Positions 7,625-17,178 of a DNA stretch of 64,000 nt are shown in pieces; positions within the stretch are counted from its first letter, which is position 1, and each line of letters opens with the position of its first letter. Source of the DNA: Urmitella timonensis (GTDB taxonomy: Bacteria; Actinomycetota; Actinomycetes; Actinomycetales; Actinomycetaceae); contig FQLW01000005.1 of the NCBI GenBank assembly GCA_900120415.1, positions 434,001 to 498,000 of the forward strand, in the 5' to 3' direction. Made by a program: the position numbers and the translations under genes. The notes under the pieces are model-generated. The model made no database searches. It saw only the letters and a list, made by a program, of their open reading frames with translations, and was not told the origin of the DNA.

Positions 7625-8374
7625 TTGAATACGCAGACCCTCTTTACTCCCGGCAAGCCAAGCTTAATAGTTCCGCTAACTGGGCGTAACCATCAAGAAC
7701 TTGAATCTCAAATTTCTGCGATTCCCCCAGAAGCTGATTTGGTCGAATGGCGAATTGATCAGTTTTCTAGGCATGACAATCCGCTGGCTTTGAAACAAAT
7801 AGTCACTGAAATAGCGCCCCAGATTGGCTTTCCCTGGTTGGCAACCTGTCGCACGATTACGCAAGGAGGAGCCGCGCACCTTAAAGCAGCTCAGCAGCTT
7901 CAAGCCATGAAACTACTGGTAGAGGCGGGCGCTTTCGCCCTTGATATCGAGGACGATTTTTCTTTGGCAAGAGAGGCTTTAGCTTATGCCCATGTCCGGG
8001 GGGTTGTAAGCGTGCTTTCTCGGCATTATTTTGCGGTTGCGGAAGCCGAAAAAATGGATAGTGAAAGTATCTATGACTGGTTAGCTGCCGCCCACGAACG
8101 TGGGGCTCAGGTAGCAAAACTGGCACTTACGGTAACGAACAAATCCCATCTGCTACAGATATTTAGCGCCATGGATAAGTATTATCACGATACCCAAGGA
8201 AAATGCCCATTTATAGTTGCAGGAATGGGCACTATTGGTGTTGCTAGCCGGTTAATCGGGGGGATATTTGGAAACTGTGCGACCTTTGCGGTGCTGCCCG
8301 GTGCTGCCCCCAGTGCTCCAGGACAAGCTAGCGCTTCCTTAACTGCCTCCGTCCTATCCGTCCTCGAAAACTAA
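7625..8374 (+). CDS. aroD: Type I 3-dehydroquinate dehydratase
   Basis: This 249-residue enzyme converts 3-dehydroquinate to 3-dehydroshikimate in the shikimate pathway. It has the type I fold signatures DLVEWRIDQF near residue 39, LATCRT near 76, SRHYF near 137 with the catalytic His, and VAKLAL near 162 with the Schiff-base Lys. The tail GAAPSAPGQ also fits. The start is TTG, supported by AGGAGGT five bases upstream. hisN follows 31 bp later on the same strand, so co-transcription is likely. Many actinobacteria instead use type II AroQ. Confidence 0.93.
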   Translation: MNTQTLFTPGKPSLIVPLTGRNHQELESQISAIPPEADLVEWRIDQFSRHDNPLALKQIVTEIAPQIGFPWLATCRTITQGGAAHLKAAQQLQAMKLLVEAGAFALDIEDDFSLAREALAYAHVRGVVSVLSRHYFAVAEAEKMDSESIYDWLAAAHERGAQVAKLALTVTNKSHLLQIFSAMDKYYHDTQGKCPFIVAGMGTIGVASRLIGGIFGNCATFAVLPGAAPSAPGQASASLTASVLSVLEN

Positions 8375-8405
8375 AATAACCAACCAGAAATCAGGTCAAT
8401 AGAAT

Positions 8406-9197
8406 ATGCGCAATCTAGAAAAAGATATCGAGTTATTGCATAACCTGGTCAATCAGGTAGACGACTATACCCTTACTCATTTCAAGCAACGCGATTATCA
8501 GGTTTACGAAAAACCAGATTTCACTCCGGTTAGCGATATTGATCGGGGAGCCGAACAGATGATTCGGGATTTCTTAAAAGCTCATCGTCCCCACGATTTA
8601 GTTTACGGAGAAGAATACGGGGGAGATACCCGGAATAAAGATGCTGCTCGCTGGATTATTGATCCCATTGATGGCACCAAAAATTATGTGCGGGGCGTGC
8701 CTGTTTGGGCAACCCTAATCGGTTTAGAAATAGCCGGTAAAATGCAGGCTTCCATAGTTAGCGCCCCGGCATTATGTCGGCGCTGGTGGGCGGGACGCGG
8801 TTTAGGGTCTTGGCGTTCTTTCAGCGGAGAAAAACCCCAAGCAAACCGGGTTTCGGGGATAAGTGATTTGAAGGCTGCCTCCTTTAGCTATTCTTCCCTT
8901 ACTGGTTGGGAAGAACGCGAAAAGCTTCATGCATTCGTTGAACTTACCCGCAAAGTGTGGCGCACCCGTGCCTATGGAGATTTTTATTCCTATATGTTAG
9001 TTGCTGAAGGAGTAGTCGATGCGGCAGCCGAACCCGACTTGGAGCTTTACGATATGGCGGCGCTGGTGCCGATAGTGGAAGAAGCCGGAGGTAAATTCAC
9101 TTCATTAAAGGGCGAAGATGGCTGCCGAGGAGGAAACGCACTTGCCACTAATGGTCATTTACACCAGCGGATTCTGACTATTTTGGGAGGCAAGTAG
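8406..9197 (+). CDS. hisN: Histidinol-phosphatase, inositol-monophosphatase family
   Basis: This 263-residue metal-dependent phosphatase matches the actinobacterial HisN type. It shows GEEYGG near residue 70, WIIDPIDGTKNYVRG near 85-99 with the metal-binding aspartates, and DLELYDMAALVPIVEEAGG near 210-228. The likely role is the L-histidinol phosphate step of histidine biosynthesis, but inositol monophosphatase activity cannot be excluded from sequence. The neighbourhood rsgA-aroA-sigR is the usual actinobacterial setting for hisN. Its last 39 bases overlap the 3' end of the opposing rsgA gene. Confidence 0.85.
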   Translation: MRNLEKDIELLHNLVNQVDDYTLTHFKQRDYQVYEKPDFTPVSDIDRGAEQMIRDFLKAHRPHDLVYGEEYGGDTRNKDAARWIIDPIDGTKNYVRGVPVWATLIGLEIAGKMQASIVSAPALCRRWWAGRGLGSWRSFSGEKPQANRVSGISDLKAASFSYSSLTGWEEREKLHAFVELTRKVWRTRAYGDFYSYMLVAEGVVDAAAEPDLELYDMAALVPIVEEAGGKFTSLKGEDGCRGGNALATNGHLHQRILTILGGK

Positions 9198-10160
9198 GCG
9201 GCGGAAAGACTCTACCCGGCGCGTCTTGGCGGGGTCAATCTTTCCGAGCGTGCTCAGTTGGCATCCTGGTGAGGATAGCAAATGAGGACACAGTTTTGGA
9301 CATTTCGCTGCTACCTCGGCAAGATCTGGGAAAGCCGCCAAGAGGTCGTCTGTTTCAATATGGGCTAATCCGAAGGAGCGAATGCCTGGGGTATCAATTA
9401 GCCATCCCCCCTGAAATTCCACGGCGATAGCGGAGGTCGAAGTGTGTCGTCCACGACCGGTAACTTGATTAACTTGACCGATTTGTCTATCTGCGTGGGG
9501 AATGAGGCTGTTCATCAGTGAAGATTTGCCTACTCCCGAATGTCCCACCATTACGGTAGTAGTAGCGGCTAATGCCTCACCAGCTGCATCAATGCCTTGA
9601 GAGTTTTCTATACTGGTCACAATTGCCGACACTTCTAAAGGCGCAAATAGTTCAAGTATCGGGTCAGGGCAGGCAATATCAGCTTTAGTGAGCAGCAGTA
9701 ATGGTTTCAGACCCGCGCTGTAGGCGGCTACTAACAGTCGGTCAATCATGCGGGGACGAGGCTGCGGATTAGCGCAGGCGGTGACTATCGCTAATTGGTC
9801 AGCGTTGGCAACCATGGGTTTTTCTTTAGCCCCGGGACTATCTTCCGCGGAGCGGGTAAGAACGCTTTTACGCGGTAAAACTTCCACAATCCGCGCCAAA
9901 GAACCATGTTTCCCGCTTAAATCCCCGGTGACCCGTACCTGATCGCCGACCACGATACCGCGCCGACCCAGAGAGCGAGCCTTAACCCCTACCAGTTTGG
10001 TTTGATTCATTTGTAGGTGAATTCTCCCGCGATCTACCGCGAATACGAAGGCGGTGGGGCTGGCAGAATAATCTACCTGTTTTTTGGAGCGTCGCGGTTT
10101 AGAGCGGGAAGGACGCACCCGTACCCGCGGATCATCGGTTCCGGTATCACGCCACGCCAT
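9159..10160 (-). CDS. rsgA: Ribosome small-subunit-dependent GTPase RsgA
   Basis: This GTPase helps mature the 30S ribosomal subunit. The circularly permuted G motifs appear in RsgA order: LLLTKAD (G4), then GHSGVGKSSLMN (G1), then DTPGIRSFGL (G3). A C-terminal zinc knuckle follows, CPKLCPHLLSSPGC. The N-terminus is the basic extension plus OB-fold usual in actinobacteria. I chose the ATG at 10160, giving 334 residues beginning MAWRDTGTDDP, because the frame upstream of it lies inside aroA. It overlaps the aroA stop by 14 bp, suggesting coupled translation. Confidence 0.93.
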   Translation of the reverse strand: MAWRDTGTDDPRVRVRPSRSKPRRSKKQVDYSASPTAFVFAVDRGRIHLQMNQTKLVGVKARSLGRRGIVVGDQVRVTGDLSGKHGSLARIVEVLPRKSVLTRSAEDSPGAKEKPMVANADQLAIVTACANPQPRPRMIDRLLVAAYSAGLKPLLLLTKADIACPDPILELFAPLEVSAIVTSIENSQGIDAAGEALAATTTVMVGHSGVGKSSLMNSLIPHADRQIGQVNQVTGRGRHTSTSAIAVEFQGGWLIDTPGIRSFGLAHIETDDLLAAFPDLAEVAAKCPKLCPHLLSSPGCQLSTLGKIDPAKTRRVESFRRLLASQNSQNPLV

Positions 10161-11475
10161 TAGTACCAGCCACAGCGGCTCGCCAAATCGCAGGAAAATC
10201 CGGGAAAGTTTTCGTGACGCACTCAATCCCCGCTATTTTCACGTCTGGAACCCGTAATCCAATCAGGGCTCCAAACATGGCCATCCGGTGATCGCTATAG
10301 GTTTCGATGGTAGCGCCGTGCAATATCCCAGGAGTGATTTGTAGCGAAGTTTCGGTAGCCACTGCTTTTGCCCCGAGACGGTTAATTTCGGTTTCGAGGG
10401 CGTGTAATCGGTTGGTTTCGTGACCTTTAAGATGCCCAATTCCGCTAAGTTTGGAGGGTTCGACTGCCAGGGTGCATAACGCCGCTAAAGTGGGGGTAAG
10501 TTCCCCAATGGCGTTAAGGTCGGTCTGAATCCCGCCAATTGTGCCATTGCCTTGACAAATAAGCGTTCCTTCGCTGTCGCGATAGATACGTGCGCCCATT
10601 GGGGAGAGTAAATACCGCCAGGCATCGCCGGCTTGGAAAGTTTGTGCCGGCCAATTTGGCACACTAATTTGACCGCCACAAGCAAGGGCGGCTCCTAAAA
10701 ACGAACCCGCATTGGTCAAGTCCGGTTCAATGACTTGTTCACCGCCACGTAATCGCGCTGGCTGACAGCGCCAAATATGGCGAGTTTGCAGGGAATCCCA
10801 GTCTCCGGTTTCACCACTGATGTTTTCGATTTTTCCACCGCACGCATTTACCTGCGCTAGTGTCATTTCCACATGACGAATAGATGGTAAAACAGAATCT
10901 ACTTCTATTTGCAGTTCAAAGGGGAGGACGGGGGAAACCAGCAGCAGAGCGGAGACAAATTGGGAGGAGTCGCTAGCGTCAAGGTGTACTTGCTGTAGCT
11001 GGCTGCTGTCATTTAATGCGCCCTCGATAGTAAAGGGTAGGTGTCCGGGCAGGGGGGCGTCCGTAATTTTTGCTCCCAGCTGGGTTAAGGCATCTAAAAG
11101 ACCACGCATTGGACGGGTGCTTGCCTGTTTATCTCCTTGAAAGTGAACTGGTTTTCCGCTCAGTAGGGCAATGGGAGCTAAGAAACGCATCACTGTCCCG
11201 GAAAGACCGCACTCGATAACTCCGGTTTTCGCCGAGATTGTGGGCGGGGGAGTTATCAGTAGTCCTCCTGATTTCTCTTCTACGTTGGCACCGAACTCTT
11301 GGATACCGGCGATCATTAAATCGGTGTCGCGACATCGCAAAGGATTAGTAATAAAAGTATTTTCCTTCGCTAATAAGGCTAAGACCAGGGCACGAGCGGT
11401 CAGGGATTTAGAGGGAGGTAGTGAGACCACCGCGTTTAGAGGCTGGGTCGAAAGAGGGGGAGTCCAAACAGTCAA
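10147..11475 (-). CDS. aroA: 3-phosphoshikimate 1-carboxyvinyltransferase (EPSP synthase)
   Basis: This 442-residue enzyme joins shikimate 3-phosphate and PEP in the shikimate pathway. Recognisable motifs include PPSKSLTARALVLALLA near residue 20, GLSGTVMRFLAPIALL near 90, a DASDSSQFVSALLL substrate loop near 168 and YSDHRMAMFGALIG near 405. It heads a leftward pair with rsgA. With aroD on the other strand nearby, two shikimate-pathway steps sit close together. The upstream DoxX-like gene ends 4 bp before the aroA start and is probably in the same operon. Confidence 0.96.
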   Translation of the reverse strand: MTVWTPPLSTQPLNAVVSLPPSKSLTARALVLALLAKENTFITNPLRCRDTDLMIAGIQEFGANVEEKSGGLLITPPPTISAKTGVIECGLSGTVMRFLAPIALLSGKPVHFQGDKQASTRPMRGLLDALTQLGAKITDAPLPGHLPFTIEGALNDSSQLQQVHLDASDSSQFVSALLLVSPVLPFELQIEVDSVLPSIRHVEMTLAQVNACGGKIENISGETGDWDSLQTRHIWRCQPARLRGGEQVIEPDLTNAGSFLGAALACGGQISVPNWPAQTFQAGDAWRYLLSPMGARIYRDSEGTLICQGNGTIGGIQTDLNAIGELTPTLAALCTLAVEPSKLSGIGHLKGHETNRLHALETEINRLGAKAVATETSLQITPGILHGATIETYSDHRMAMFGALIGLRVPDVKIAGIECVTKTFPDFPAIWRAAVAGTNGVA

Positions 11476-11479
11476 AGTA

Positions 11480-11866
11480 TTAATCCTGTCTACGGGAGAA
11501 TAGTTCAGAGGTTAAACCGGCGTGGAGGGCTAGCCCTTGGGCAATTCTTAAAGCATCAATTTTACCGGGCTGACGTCCGTTAATAATAGTTGCTGCCCCA
11601 TTGGCCAGTATTAAGAGGGCAGTTGAAAGGGGGGAGCGCCGGGTGGTAGCCATCCTTAATGCCAGGATGGTCACCGCAACTCCACAGATTTTAGCGATAG
11701 TTCGTAAATCGCTCATCTGCACCGGTGGTAAGCCATTTTTCTCCATGACCTCTAGGTGGTGTTGGGCTAGATGTGCATGTTTATAGCTGTTACGCACCGC
11801 ATCGATTCCCTCAATTATCAAAGGAGCCGCTAGTAGTGCTCGGGAAAAAGAATACCTATTAGCCAT
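11480..11866 (-). CDS. DoxX-family membrane protein
   Basis: This 128-residue integral membrane protein begins with the DoxX-like pattern SRALLAAPLIIEGIDAVRN. Three to four hydrophobic segments follow, including ICGVAVTILALRM and LSTALLILANGAAT. DoxX-like proteins are often encoded beside aroA and the SigR/SigH sigma gene in actinobacteria, and this gene keeps that order. Some have been linked to redox or thiosulfate metabolism, but the role here is unknown. It is transcribed divergently from sigR, with 95 bp between them for both promoters. Confidence 0.75.
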   Translation of the reverse strand: MANRYSFSRALLAAPLIIEGIDAVRNSYKHAHLAQHHLEVMEKNGLPPVQMSDLRTIAKICGVAVTILALRMATTRRSPLSTALLILANGAATIINGRQPGKIDALRIAQGLALHAGLTSELFSRRQD

Positions 11867-11961
11867 ATCTCTATTTTTACCTGACCGGGGCGTTGATTTC
11901 TAGCTTTCTTGAGTTTGTCACCAGAACTACTAGCTGTAAAACTGGACTAGAGTAGGGGCTA

Positions 11962-12660
11962 ATGGATACTGAAACCTTAGCTAGCCTTACCGTAGAGGAC
12001 GCCCCGCCCTCTACTGGTCTACCCCCTGATGGGTCTTTGCTATCGGAGCCAGCTTTAGCTGAGAACCCGGTCTCGGAAGAGAATAAGGCTCACTTTGATA
12101 AATCTCAATTGGCGCAGCGATTTACCCAGGAGGCGCTGCCATTACTGGATCAACTATATGCGGGGGCGCTGCGATTAACTCGCCGGTCTGCTGATGCCGA
12201 GGACTTAGTGCAAGACACCTATATGCAGGCGTTTCGTAAATTTCATCAATACCAGGCGGGAACTAATCTTAAAGCATGGATGTACCGGATAATGACCAAC
12301 ACTTTCCTCAACCAATACCGCTCAAAGACTCGCCGTCCCCAAGAGGAAACTACCGCTGAAATATCGGATAGCCGGCAGGTGCAGCACTCACTTCATCATC
12401 AGATAGGTTTACCTTCTGCGGAAACTGTTGCTTTGGAGCGTGTGCCTAATGAAACTATTCAAGCTGCCTTTGACAAACTCTCCGATGAGCATCGGGCAGT
12501 AGTTTATTTAGCTGATATCGAACAGTTCAGCTACAAGGAAATATCGCAGATTTTAGGGATTCGGCTCGGTACAGTAATGTCTAGGCTTCATCGAGGCAGA
12601 AACCTACTGCGAGAAGAACTAGCAGAATATGCCCGCCAATATGGAATCGGGGTGAACTAA
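11962..12660 (+). CDS. sigR: ECF sigma factor SigR/SigH type
   Basis: This 232-residue extracytoplasmic-function sigma factor has an N-terminal extension of about 45 residues. Region 2 follows ([30 protein letters not shown]-type sequence; DAEDLVQD near residue 78), then a region 4 helix-turn-helix ([22 protein letters not shown]) near 190-215. The ATG follows AGGGGCTA. The downstream overlapping anti-sigma gene with a ZAS motif identifies it as the thiol-oxidative-stress sigma of the SigR/SigH group. In that group the sigma is released when RsrA is oxidised and drives thioredoxin and mycothiol genes. Confidence 0.92.
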   Translation: MDTETLASLTVEDAPPSTGLPPDGSLLSEPALAENPVSEENKAHFDKSQLAQRFTQEALPLLDQLYAGALRLTRRSADAEDLVQDTYMQAFRKFHQYQAGTNLKAWMYRIMTNTFLNQYRSKTRRPQEETTAEISDSRQVQHSLHHQIGLPSAETVALERVPNETIQAAFDKLSDEHRAVVYLADIEQFSYKEISQILGIRLGTVMSRLHRGRNLLREELAEYARQYGIGVN

Positions 12661-12944
12661 TGAGCCAGCAACCATGCCAACGTGACCTGTTTCAACAGCT
12701 GTCAATCGAGTCTCGGGAACTTAGCGTAGAAGAAGCTCGGCATATCGCCCAATGTCCGTACTGTCAAGAACTTTTAGAAGCTGAAACAGCGGGAATATCG
12801 CTATCGCTAAGACGCTGTTTATGTCACCACATTTCTGCCCCGCACGCTTTGCGCACTCGGATAGTACAGTCCCTAGCGGTGTATATGGATTCCGAGGAGT
12901 TACAGATTTCCTATCGTCAGCAGCAATATGGTGACAGGTGCTAG
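12660..12944 (+). CDS. rsrA: Zinc-associated anti-sigma factor RsrA type
   Basis: This 94-residue protein carries the ZAS motif HIAQCPYC (HxxxCxxC) near residues 29-36 and an upstream Cys in the CQRDLF segment. These residues bind zinc and form the redox switch that frees the sigma factor. The ATG overlaps the sigR stop (TAATG), which indicates coupled translation and matched amounts. Further cysteines occur at RRCLCHH near residue 58, more than the minimal set. Confidence 0.9.
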   Translation: MSQQPCQRDLFQQLSIESRELSVEEARHIAQCPYCQELLEAETAGISLSLRRCLCHHISAPHALRTRIVQSLAVYMDSEELQISYRQQQYGDRC

Positions 12945-13066
12945 AGATAGCCTATAAAATCATATATTTTGGTCGACTAATGCGACAGGCGAGCCTTTCA
13001 GTTTCCTAAAATGGCAACTGGTGTGTAAAACTAGGGACGTCGATTTTATTTGGGAAGGTGTATGAG

Positions 13067-13141
13067 ATGTCTAAACGTGGACGTAAACGCAAAACTCGTC
13101 GTACCAGTGCCGCCAATCACGGCAAACGACCTAACTGCTGA
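13067..13141 (+). CDS. Ribosomal protein bL37, 24 residues
   Basis: This very short gene encodes a basic protein with MSKRGRKRKTRRT at the start and ANHGKRPN near the end. That pattern matches the actinobacteria-specific large-subunit protein bL37, usually missed by gene callers. The start at 13067 follows GGGAAGGTG by a proper distance; ATG 13062 is in another frame. Location just after sigR-rsrA is the usual actinobacterial position. A long hairpin closes the unit at 13187. Confidence 0.9.
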   Translation: MSKRGRKRKTRRTSAANHGKRPNC

Positions 13142-13186
13142 CAGTAACCGTTCTAGCTAACGCTAGATACTAACGGTAAAACTTAT

Positions 13187-13225
13187 TTGGGGGTTGGGGT
13201 GACTTTTTGTCACCCCAACCCCCAA
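13187..13225. terminator. Perfect 17-bp hairpin between bL37 and kgd
   Basis: TTGGGGGTTGGGGTGAC (13187-13203) is fully complementary to GTCACCCCAACCCCCAA (13209-13225) around a TTTTT loop. It lies between convergent genes and probably ends transcription from both sides. No U-tract follows. Confidence 0.8.
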
Positions 13226-13243
13226 GCATTTCTTGGTGGAGAA

Positions 13244-16200
13244 CTAGGCGAATGCCTGTTCCATTAGCTGCCGATTTTCGGCTTTATGGAGCTTGGCGTT
13301 ACCAGCAGCCGGAGAAGCGGCTTCTGCACGCGAAATCACCTGTATAGTTCGCTTAATCTTTGAGGGAAGATGTAAAGCTATAAACGGCCATGCTCCCTGA
13401 TTTTCGGGTTCGTCTTGAACCCAGGTAAGTGGCAAATCACCCCAGGAACTAAGCAGCATATTTAGTTCTGCTACCGGTAGCGGATACAGCTGTTCTAATC
13501 GAATAATCGCAGTATCGAAACGTTCGGTTTTTGCCCGCTCTTTGACCAGGTCATAGTAAATACGTCCAGTACAAAGCAATATCCTGTTTGGTTTAATGAC
13601 CCGCTTATCTGGTTCGCCAATCACTGGCAGGAACTGTCCGGAAGTAAAATCTTCTATTGGGGAAGCCGCTGCCGCTAAACGAAGCAGCTGTTTTGGCTCA
13701 AACGCTATCAAAGGTTTACGTGGTCTTTTATAGGCCTGTTCTCGTATCATATGGAAATTGTTAGCCGGATTAGATGGCTGGCACACCCACATATTATTTT
13801 GGGCGCACAACTGTAGATACCGCTCAATGCGTGCCGATGAGTGATCGGGACCTTGCCCCTCGTATCCGTGGGGCAGTAGCATTACCAGTCCGGAGCGTTC
13901 ATTCCATTTTTGGAAAGACGAAGAAATAAACTCGTCAATAACTGCCTGAGCACAGTTAGCGAAATCGCCAAATTGTGCCTCCCACAATACTAAAGTTTCC
14001 GGGGACTCAACCGAATATCCATACTCGAAAGCCAAAGGAGCATATTCGGAAAGTGGAGAATTGTATGCCTGGAAAGACGCTTGCCCTTCGGTTAGAAAAT
14101 TTAGAGGTGTCCATTCGCGCCCATTCTCGTAATCGTGAATAACAGCGTGTCGATGCGAGAAAGTACCCCGACGGGAATCTTGCCCCCCAAGACGGACATT
14201 AGTTCCCTCCATCAGCAGCGAACCGTAGGCTAGCATTTCCCCCATACCCCAATCGATTTTGCCCTCCCGGGACATAAGTTCTCGTTTTTGGAGCAACTTC
14301 ATAATCTTGGGGTGAGCAGTGAAATTGTCAGGGACTCTTACCTGGGATTGCCCGATACGTTCAATTTCTTCACGGCTTATAGCAGAGCTCCAACCGAGCA
14401 TCATCCCCTGACCAGGCTGTTGCGAGGAGGGCATCACCCAACGGGTATCAATACCGGGATTAAAAGTATCGTCATAATCTGCGGCGCTGAAATGTTTCTT
14501 TTCCCTGGTTTCCTGGAAAATCTTGTTTAGTTCTTGATGGTATTCTTCCAGGGCTTCGGCTGCTTTTTCCTCGCTTAAATCTCCGCGTCCAATCAGATTA
14601 CGGGTATATACCTCGCGCGTGGTGGGCAGGCGATTGATTAAAGAATAAAGAACCGGTTGCGTCATTGAGGGGTCATCGCCCTCATTATGTCCGCGCCGAC
14701 GGTAACAGACCATATCGATAATTACGTCTTTGTGGAACTCTTGCCTAAAGTCGAATGCTAGCTTGGCTGCTTTCACCACCTCCTGCGGGAAATCCCCGTT
14801 TACATGGAAAATCGGTACTTGCAAACCTTTAGCTAAATCCGTGCAATAACGAGTCGAACGTCCCGAGGTGGGTCCGGTAGTAAACCCAATCTGGTTATTG
14901 ACGATGATATGAACAGTTCCGCCAGTACGATAGCCACGCAGCTGCGACATATTCAGGGTTTCCTGCACTACGCCCTCGCCAATAAAGGCGGCATCACCGT
15001 GAACTAGAATCGGCATAACCAAGTTTTCGGCTTCTTCCCCAGCGCCCAAGCGATCTTGTTTAGCGCGAGTAATGCCCTCCGTTACCCCATTAGCCGCCTC
15101 CAAGTGAGATGGATTGGCAGTTAGAGTCACGAGTACGCCTTCTCCTTCCCCAGGGGAATAGATTCCCTCTGTGCCCAGGTGGTATTTCACGTCCCCAGAG
15201 CCCTGAGTGGAATTCGGGTCAAGATATCCTTCAAACTCGGAGAAAATTTGTCCGTAGGTTTTTCCAGCTATATTTGAGAGCACATTCAACCGTCCCCGGT
15301 GAGCCATCCCAATGGTTATTTCCTTCAAACCGGAACGGGAAGAGTTAAAAAGCATCGTATCTAATAGCGGTATTAACGACTCTGCGCCCTCTAAGGAAAA
15401 ACGTTTTTGCCCCACATACTTTGTTTGTAAGAAAGTCTCGAACGCTTCCGCATGATTGAGCATACTCAATATGTGCATTTGTTCAGTTTTAGAAAACTTT
15501 TTTGAGGGTTTTTCTATCCGATTTTGCACCCAACGCCGCTGAAGTGGATCTTGAATATGCATATATTCAATCCCCAGCGCCTGCGTATAGGTGGTACGCA
15601 ATTGTTCTAGCAGTTCACGCAAATTCATCGTGTCACGACCGGCAAATCCGCCGGTGGGGAAAACTCGATCCAAATCCCAGACGCTCAGCCCATAAGAGCT
15701 GATAGAAAGGTCGGGGTGGCGACGTAAAATCTGCTGTAGGGGATCGGTATTAGCGGCCAAATGTCCGCGGGAACGATAGGCGTGAATTAGTTCGGCTATC
15801 CGGGCAGGTTTGCCTTTTTCGGTAACCTGATCGTAGGTAAAGTCCCTCTCCCATTTATAGGGTTCATGAGCCACCCCCAAGGTTGAAAATACTCGCTCAA
15901 AGAAACCGTCGTGACCGGCTAATTTTTGTTCAATAATTCGCAGGAATTCTCCTGATCCTGCCCCTTGAATCACGCGGTGATCATAGGTTGAAGTCATGGT
16001 CATCACCTGACCTACCCCCGCGTTGGCAAGCTGAGTGGGGGAGGCTCCCGCCCATTCGGCAGGGAATGAGGTAGCGCCCACCCCAATGATTGCTCCTTGA
16101 CCGGACATTAAGCGAGGAACGGAATATTTTGTCCCTAAAGTGCCGGGGTTAGTTAAGGTGACGGTTCCTCCCGAAAAATCACTGGGTTTGAGCTGTCCGC

Positions 16201-16969
16201 CGCGTGCTCTTTTTACTAAATCTTCGTAGGCGTCGATGAACTGTCTAAAGTTCAAAGTGTCAGCATCGTGAATTACCGGTACCATCAGGGAACGAGAGCC
16301 ATCTTTCTTTGGTAAGTCGATGGCTAGACCAAAACCTACGTGCGCAAATTTTCGGATACATTCGCGACCGTCCTCGTCCTTTTCGAAGCGAACGTTCATC
16401 GACGGCATTTCCACTAATGCTTCGATAATTGCGTATCCGATTAAATGGGTGAATGAGACTTTTCCGCCGGTTGTGGCAGCCAGGTGAGCGTTTATTACTT
16501 TACGGTTTTCGATTAACAGTTTGGCGGGAATCTCTCGTGCCGAGGTGGCGGTAGGAATTCGGAGCGATTCGTCCATATTTTTCACCACGGCTTTTGCTAC
16601 CCCGCGTAGTCGGTGTACCTCGTCCTCGGCTTTACCGGCTTCCCCAGGGCCAAAGTTAAGGGCGGTTTCCCGCGCCACATAGGGGGAGGTGGGTTCACTG
16701 GCTGCCACCGGGGGAGCCGGGGGTAAATCTGAGCGGGTTAAATCCCTGCCGGTAACTGCTATTTGAGAGTTTGCGTTCTTGGGGGAGGTGGGTTCTTGCG
16801 GGGTAACCTGTTTTATTTGTGCCTGTTGAGCTTCTAGAGCGCTGAAATAATTTCGCCAATCCTCGGGTAGATTCATGGGGTCAGCGCAGTATTTGTCATA
16901 GAGGTCGTCAATGATTTCTTGATTGATGGGGCTGACCGACTGATCTATTTGTTCTTCCGAGATAGGCAT
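13244..16969 (-). CDS. kgd: Multifunctional 2-oxoglutarate metabolism enzyme (E2-E1 fusion)
   Basis: This 1241-residue protein is the actinobacterial Kgd/OdhA type, which combines an E2o-like succinyltransferase core with a thiamine-diphosphate E1o decarboxylase. The N-terminus has the E1o segment IDDLYDKYCADPMNLPEDW, then a Pro-rich linker and an E2-like domain ending TYDHRVIQGAGSGEFL. The E1 part holds GMAHRGRLNVLSN and the diphosphate motif HGDAAFIGEG through VNNQIGFTT, and ends with transketolase-like motifs LLPHGYEGQGPDHSSAR. I chose ATG 16969 with AAGGAA upstream rather than a TTG nine codons earlier. In relatives it is inhibited by GarA/OdhI, which is not in this window. Confidence 0.96.
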   Translation of the reverse strand: MPISEEQIDQSVSPINQEIIDDLYDKYCADPMNLPEDWRNYFSALEAQQAQIKQVTPQEPTSPKNANSQIAVTGRDLTRSDLPPAPPVAASEPTSPYVARETALNFGPGEAGKAEDEVHRLRGVAKAVVKNMDESLRIPTATSAREIPAKLLIENRKVINAHLAATTGGKVSFTHLIGYAIIEALVEMPSMNVRFEKDEDGRECIRKFAHVGFGLAIDLPKKDGSRSLMVPVIHDADTLNFRQFIDAYEDLVKRARGGQLKPSDFSGGTVTLTNPGTLGTKYSVPRLMSGQGAIIGVGATSFPAEWAGASPTQLANAGVGQVMTMTSTYDHRVIQGAGSGEFLRIIEQKLAGHDGFFERVFSTLGVAHEPYKWERDFTYDQVTEKGKPARIAELIHAYRSRGHLAANTDPLQQILRRHPDLSISSYGLSVWDLDRVFPTGGFAGRDTMNLRELLEQLRTTYTQALGIEYMHIQDPLQRRWVQNRIEKPSKKFSKTEQMHILSMLNHAEAFETFLQTKYVGQKRFSLEGAESLIPLLDTMLFNSSRSGLKEITIGMAHRGRLNVLSNIAGKTYGQIFSEFEGYLDPNSTQGSGDVKYHLGTEGIYSPGEGEGVLVTLTANPSHLEAANGVTEGITRAKQDRLGAGEEAENLVMPILVHGDAAFIGEGVVQETLNMSQLRGYRTGGTVHIIVNNQIGFTTGPTSGRSTRYCTDLAKGLQVPIFHVNGDFPQEVVKAAKLAFDFRQEFHKDVIIDMVCYRRRGHNEGDDPSMTQPVLYSLINRLPTTREVYTRNLIGRGDLSEEKAAEALEEYHQELNKIFQETREKKHFSAADYDDTFNPGIDTRWVMPSSQQPGQGMMLGWSSAISREEIERIGQSQVRVPDNFTAHPKIMKLLQKRELMSREGKIDWGMGEMLAYGSLLMEGTNVRLGGQDSRRGTFSHRHAVIHDYENGREWTPLNFLTEGQASFQAYNSPLSEYAPLAFEYGYSVESPETLVLWEAQFGDFANCAQAVIDEFISSSFQKWNERSGLVMLLPHGYEGQGPDHSSARIERYLQLCAQNNMWVCQPSNPANNFHMIREQAYKRPRKPLIAFEPKQLLRLAAAASPIEDFTSGQFLPVIGEPDKRVIKPNRILLCTGRIYYDLVKERAKTERFDTAIIRLEQLYPLPVAELNMLLSSWGDLPLTWVQDEPENQGAWPFIALHLPSKIKRTIQVISRAEAASPAAGNAKLHKAENRQLMEQAFA

Positions 16970-17178
16970 GATATTTCCTTTTTGGAGGGTGACCAAGTAT
17001 CCAATAAGATTTTATGCCCAAATAGTTCTAAAGTCCTAGCACTTTTCTTGATATTAAGATATTTTATGCAGCCTTTGCTTATCGCTGATAAATTACTGCT
17101 AAAAGAAAATGCGATTACCTATTCGAAGAGGTGTTTGCCTTGCGCTTAGCCCCTAAATGTCTGGTAGCGGTGGTGTAG

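Noticed and set aside
16970-16996. TTG start for kgd nine codons upstream
   Set aside because: The internal ATG 16969 has AAGGAA at proper spacing and begins the conserved N-terminus.
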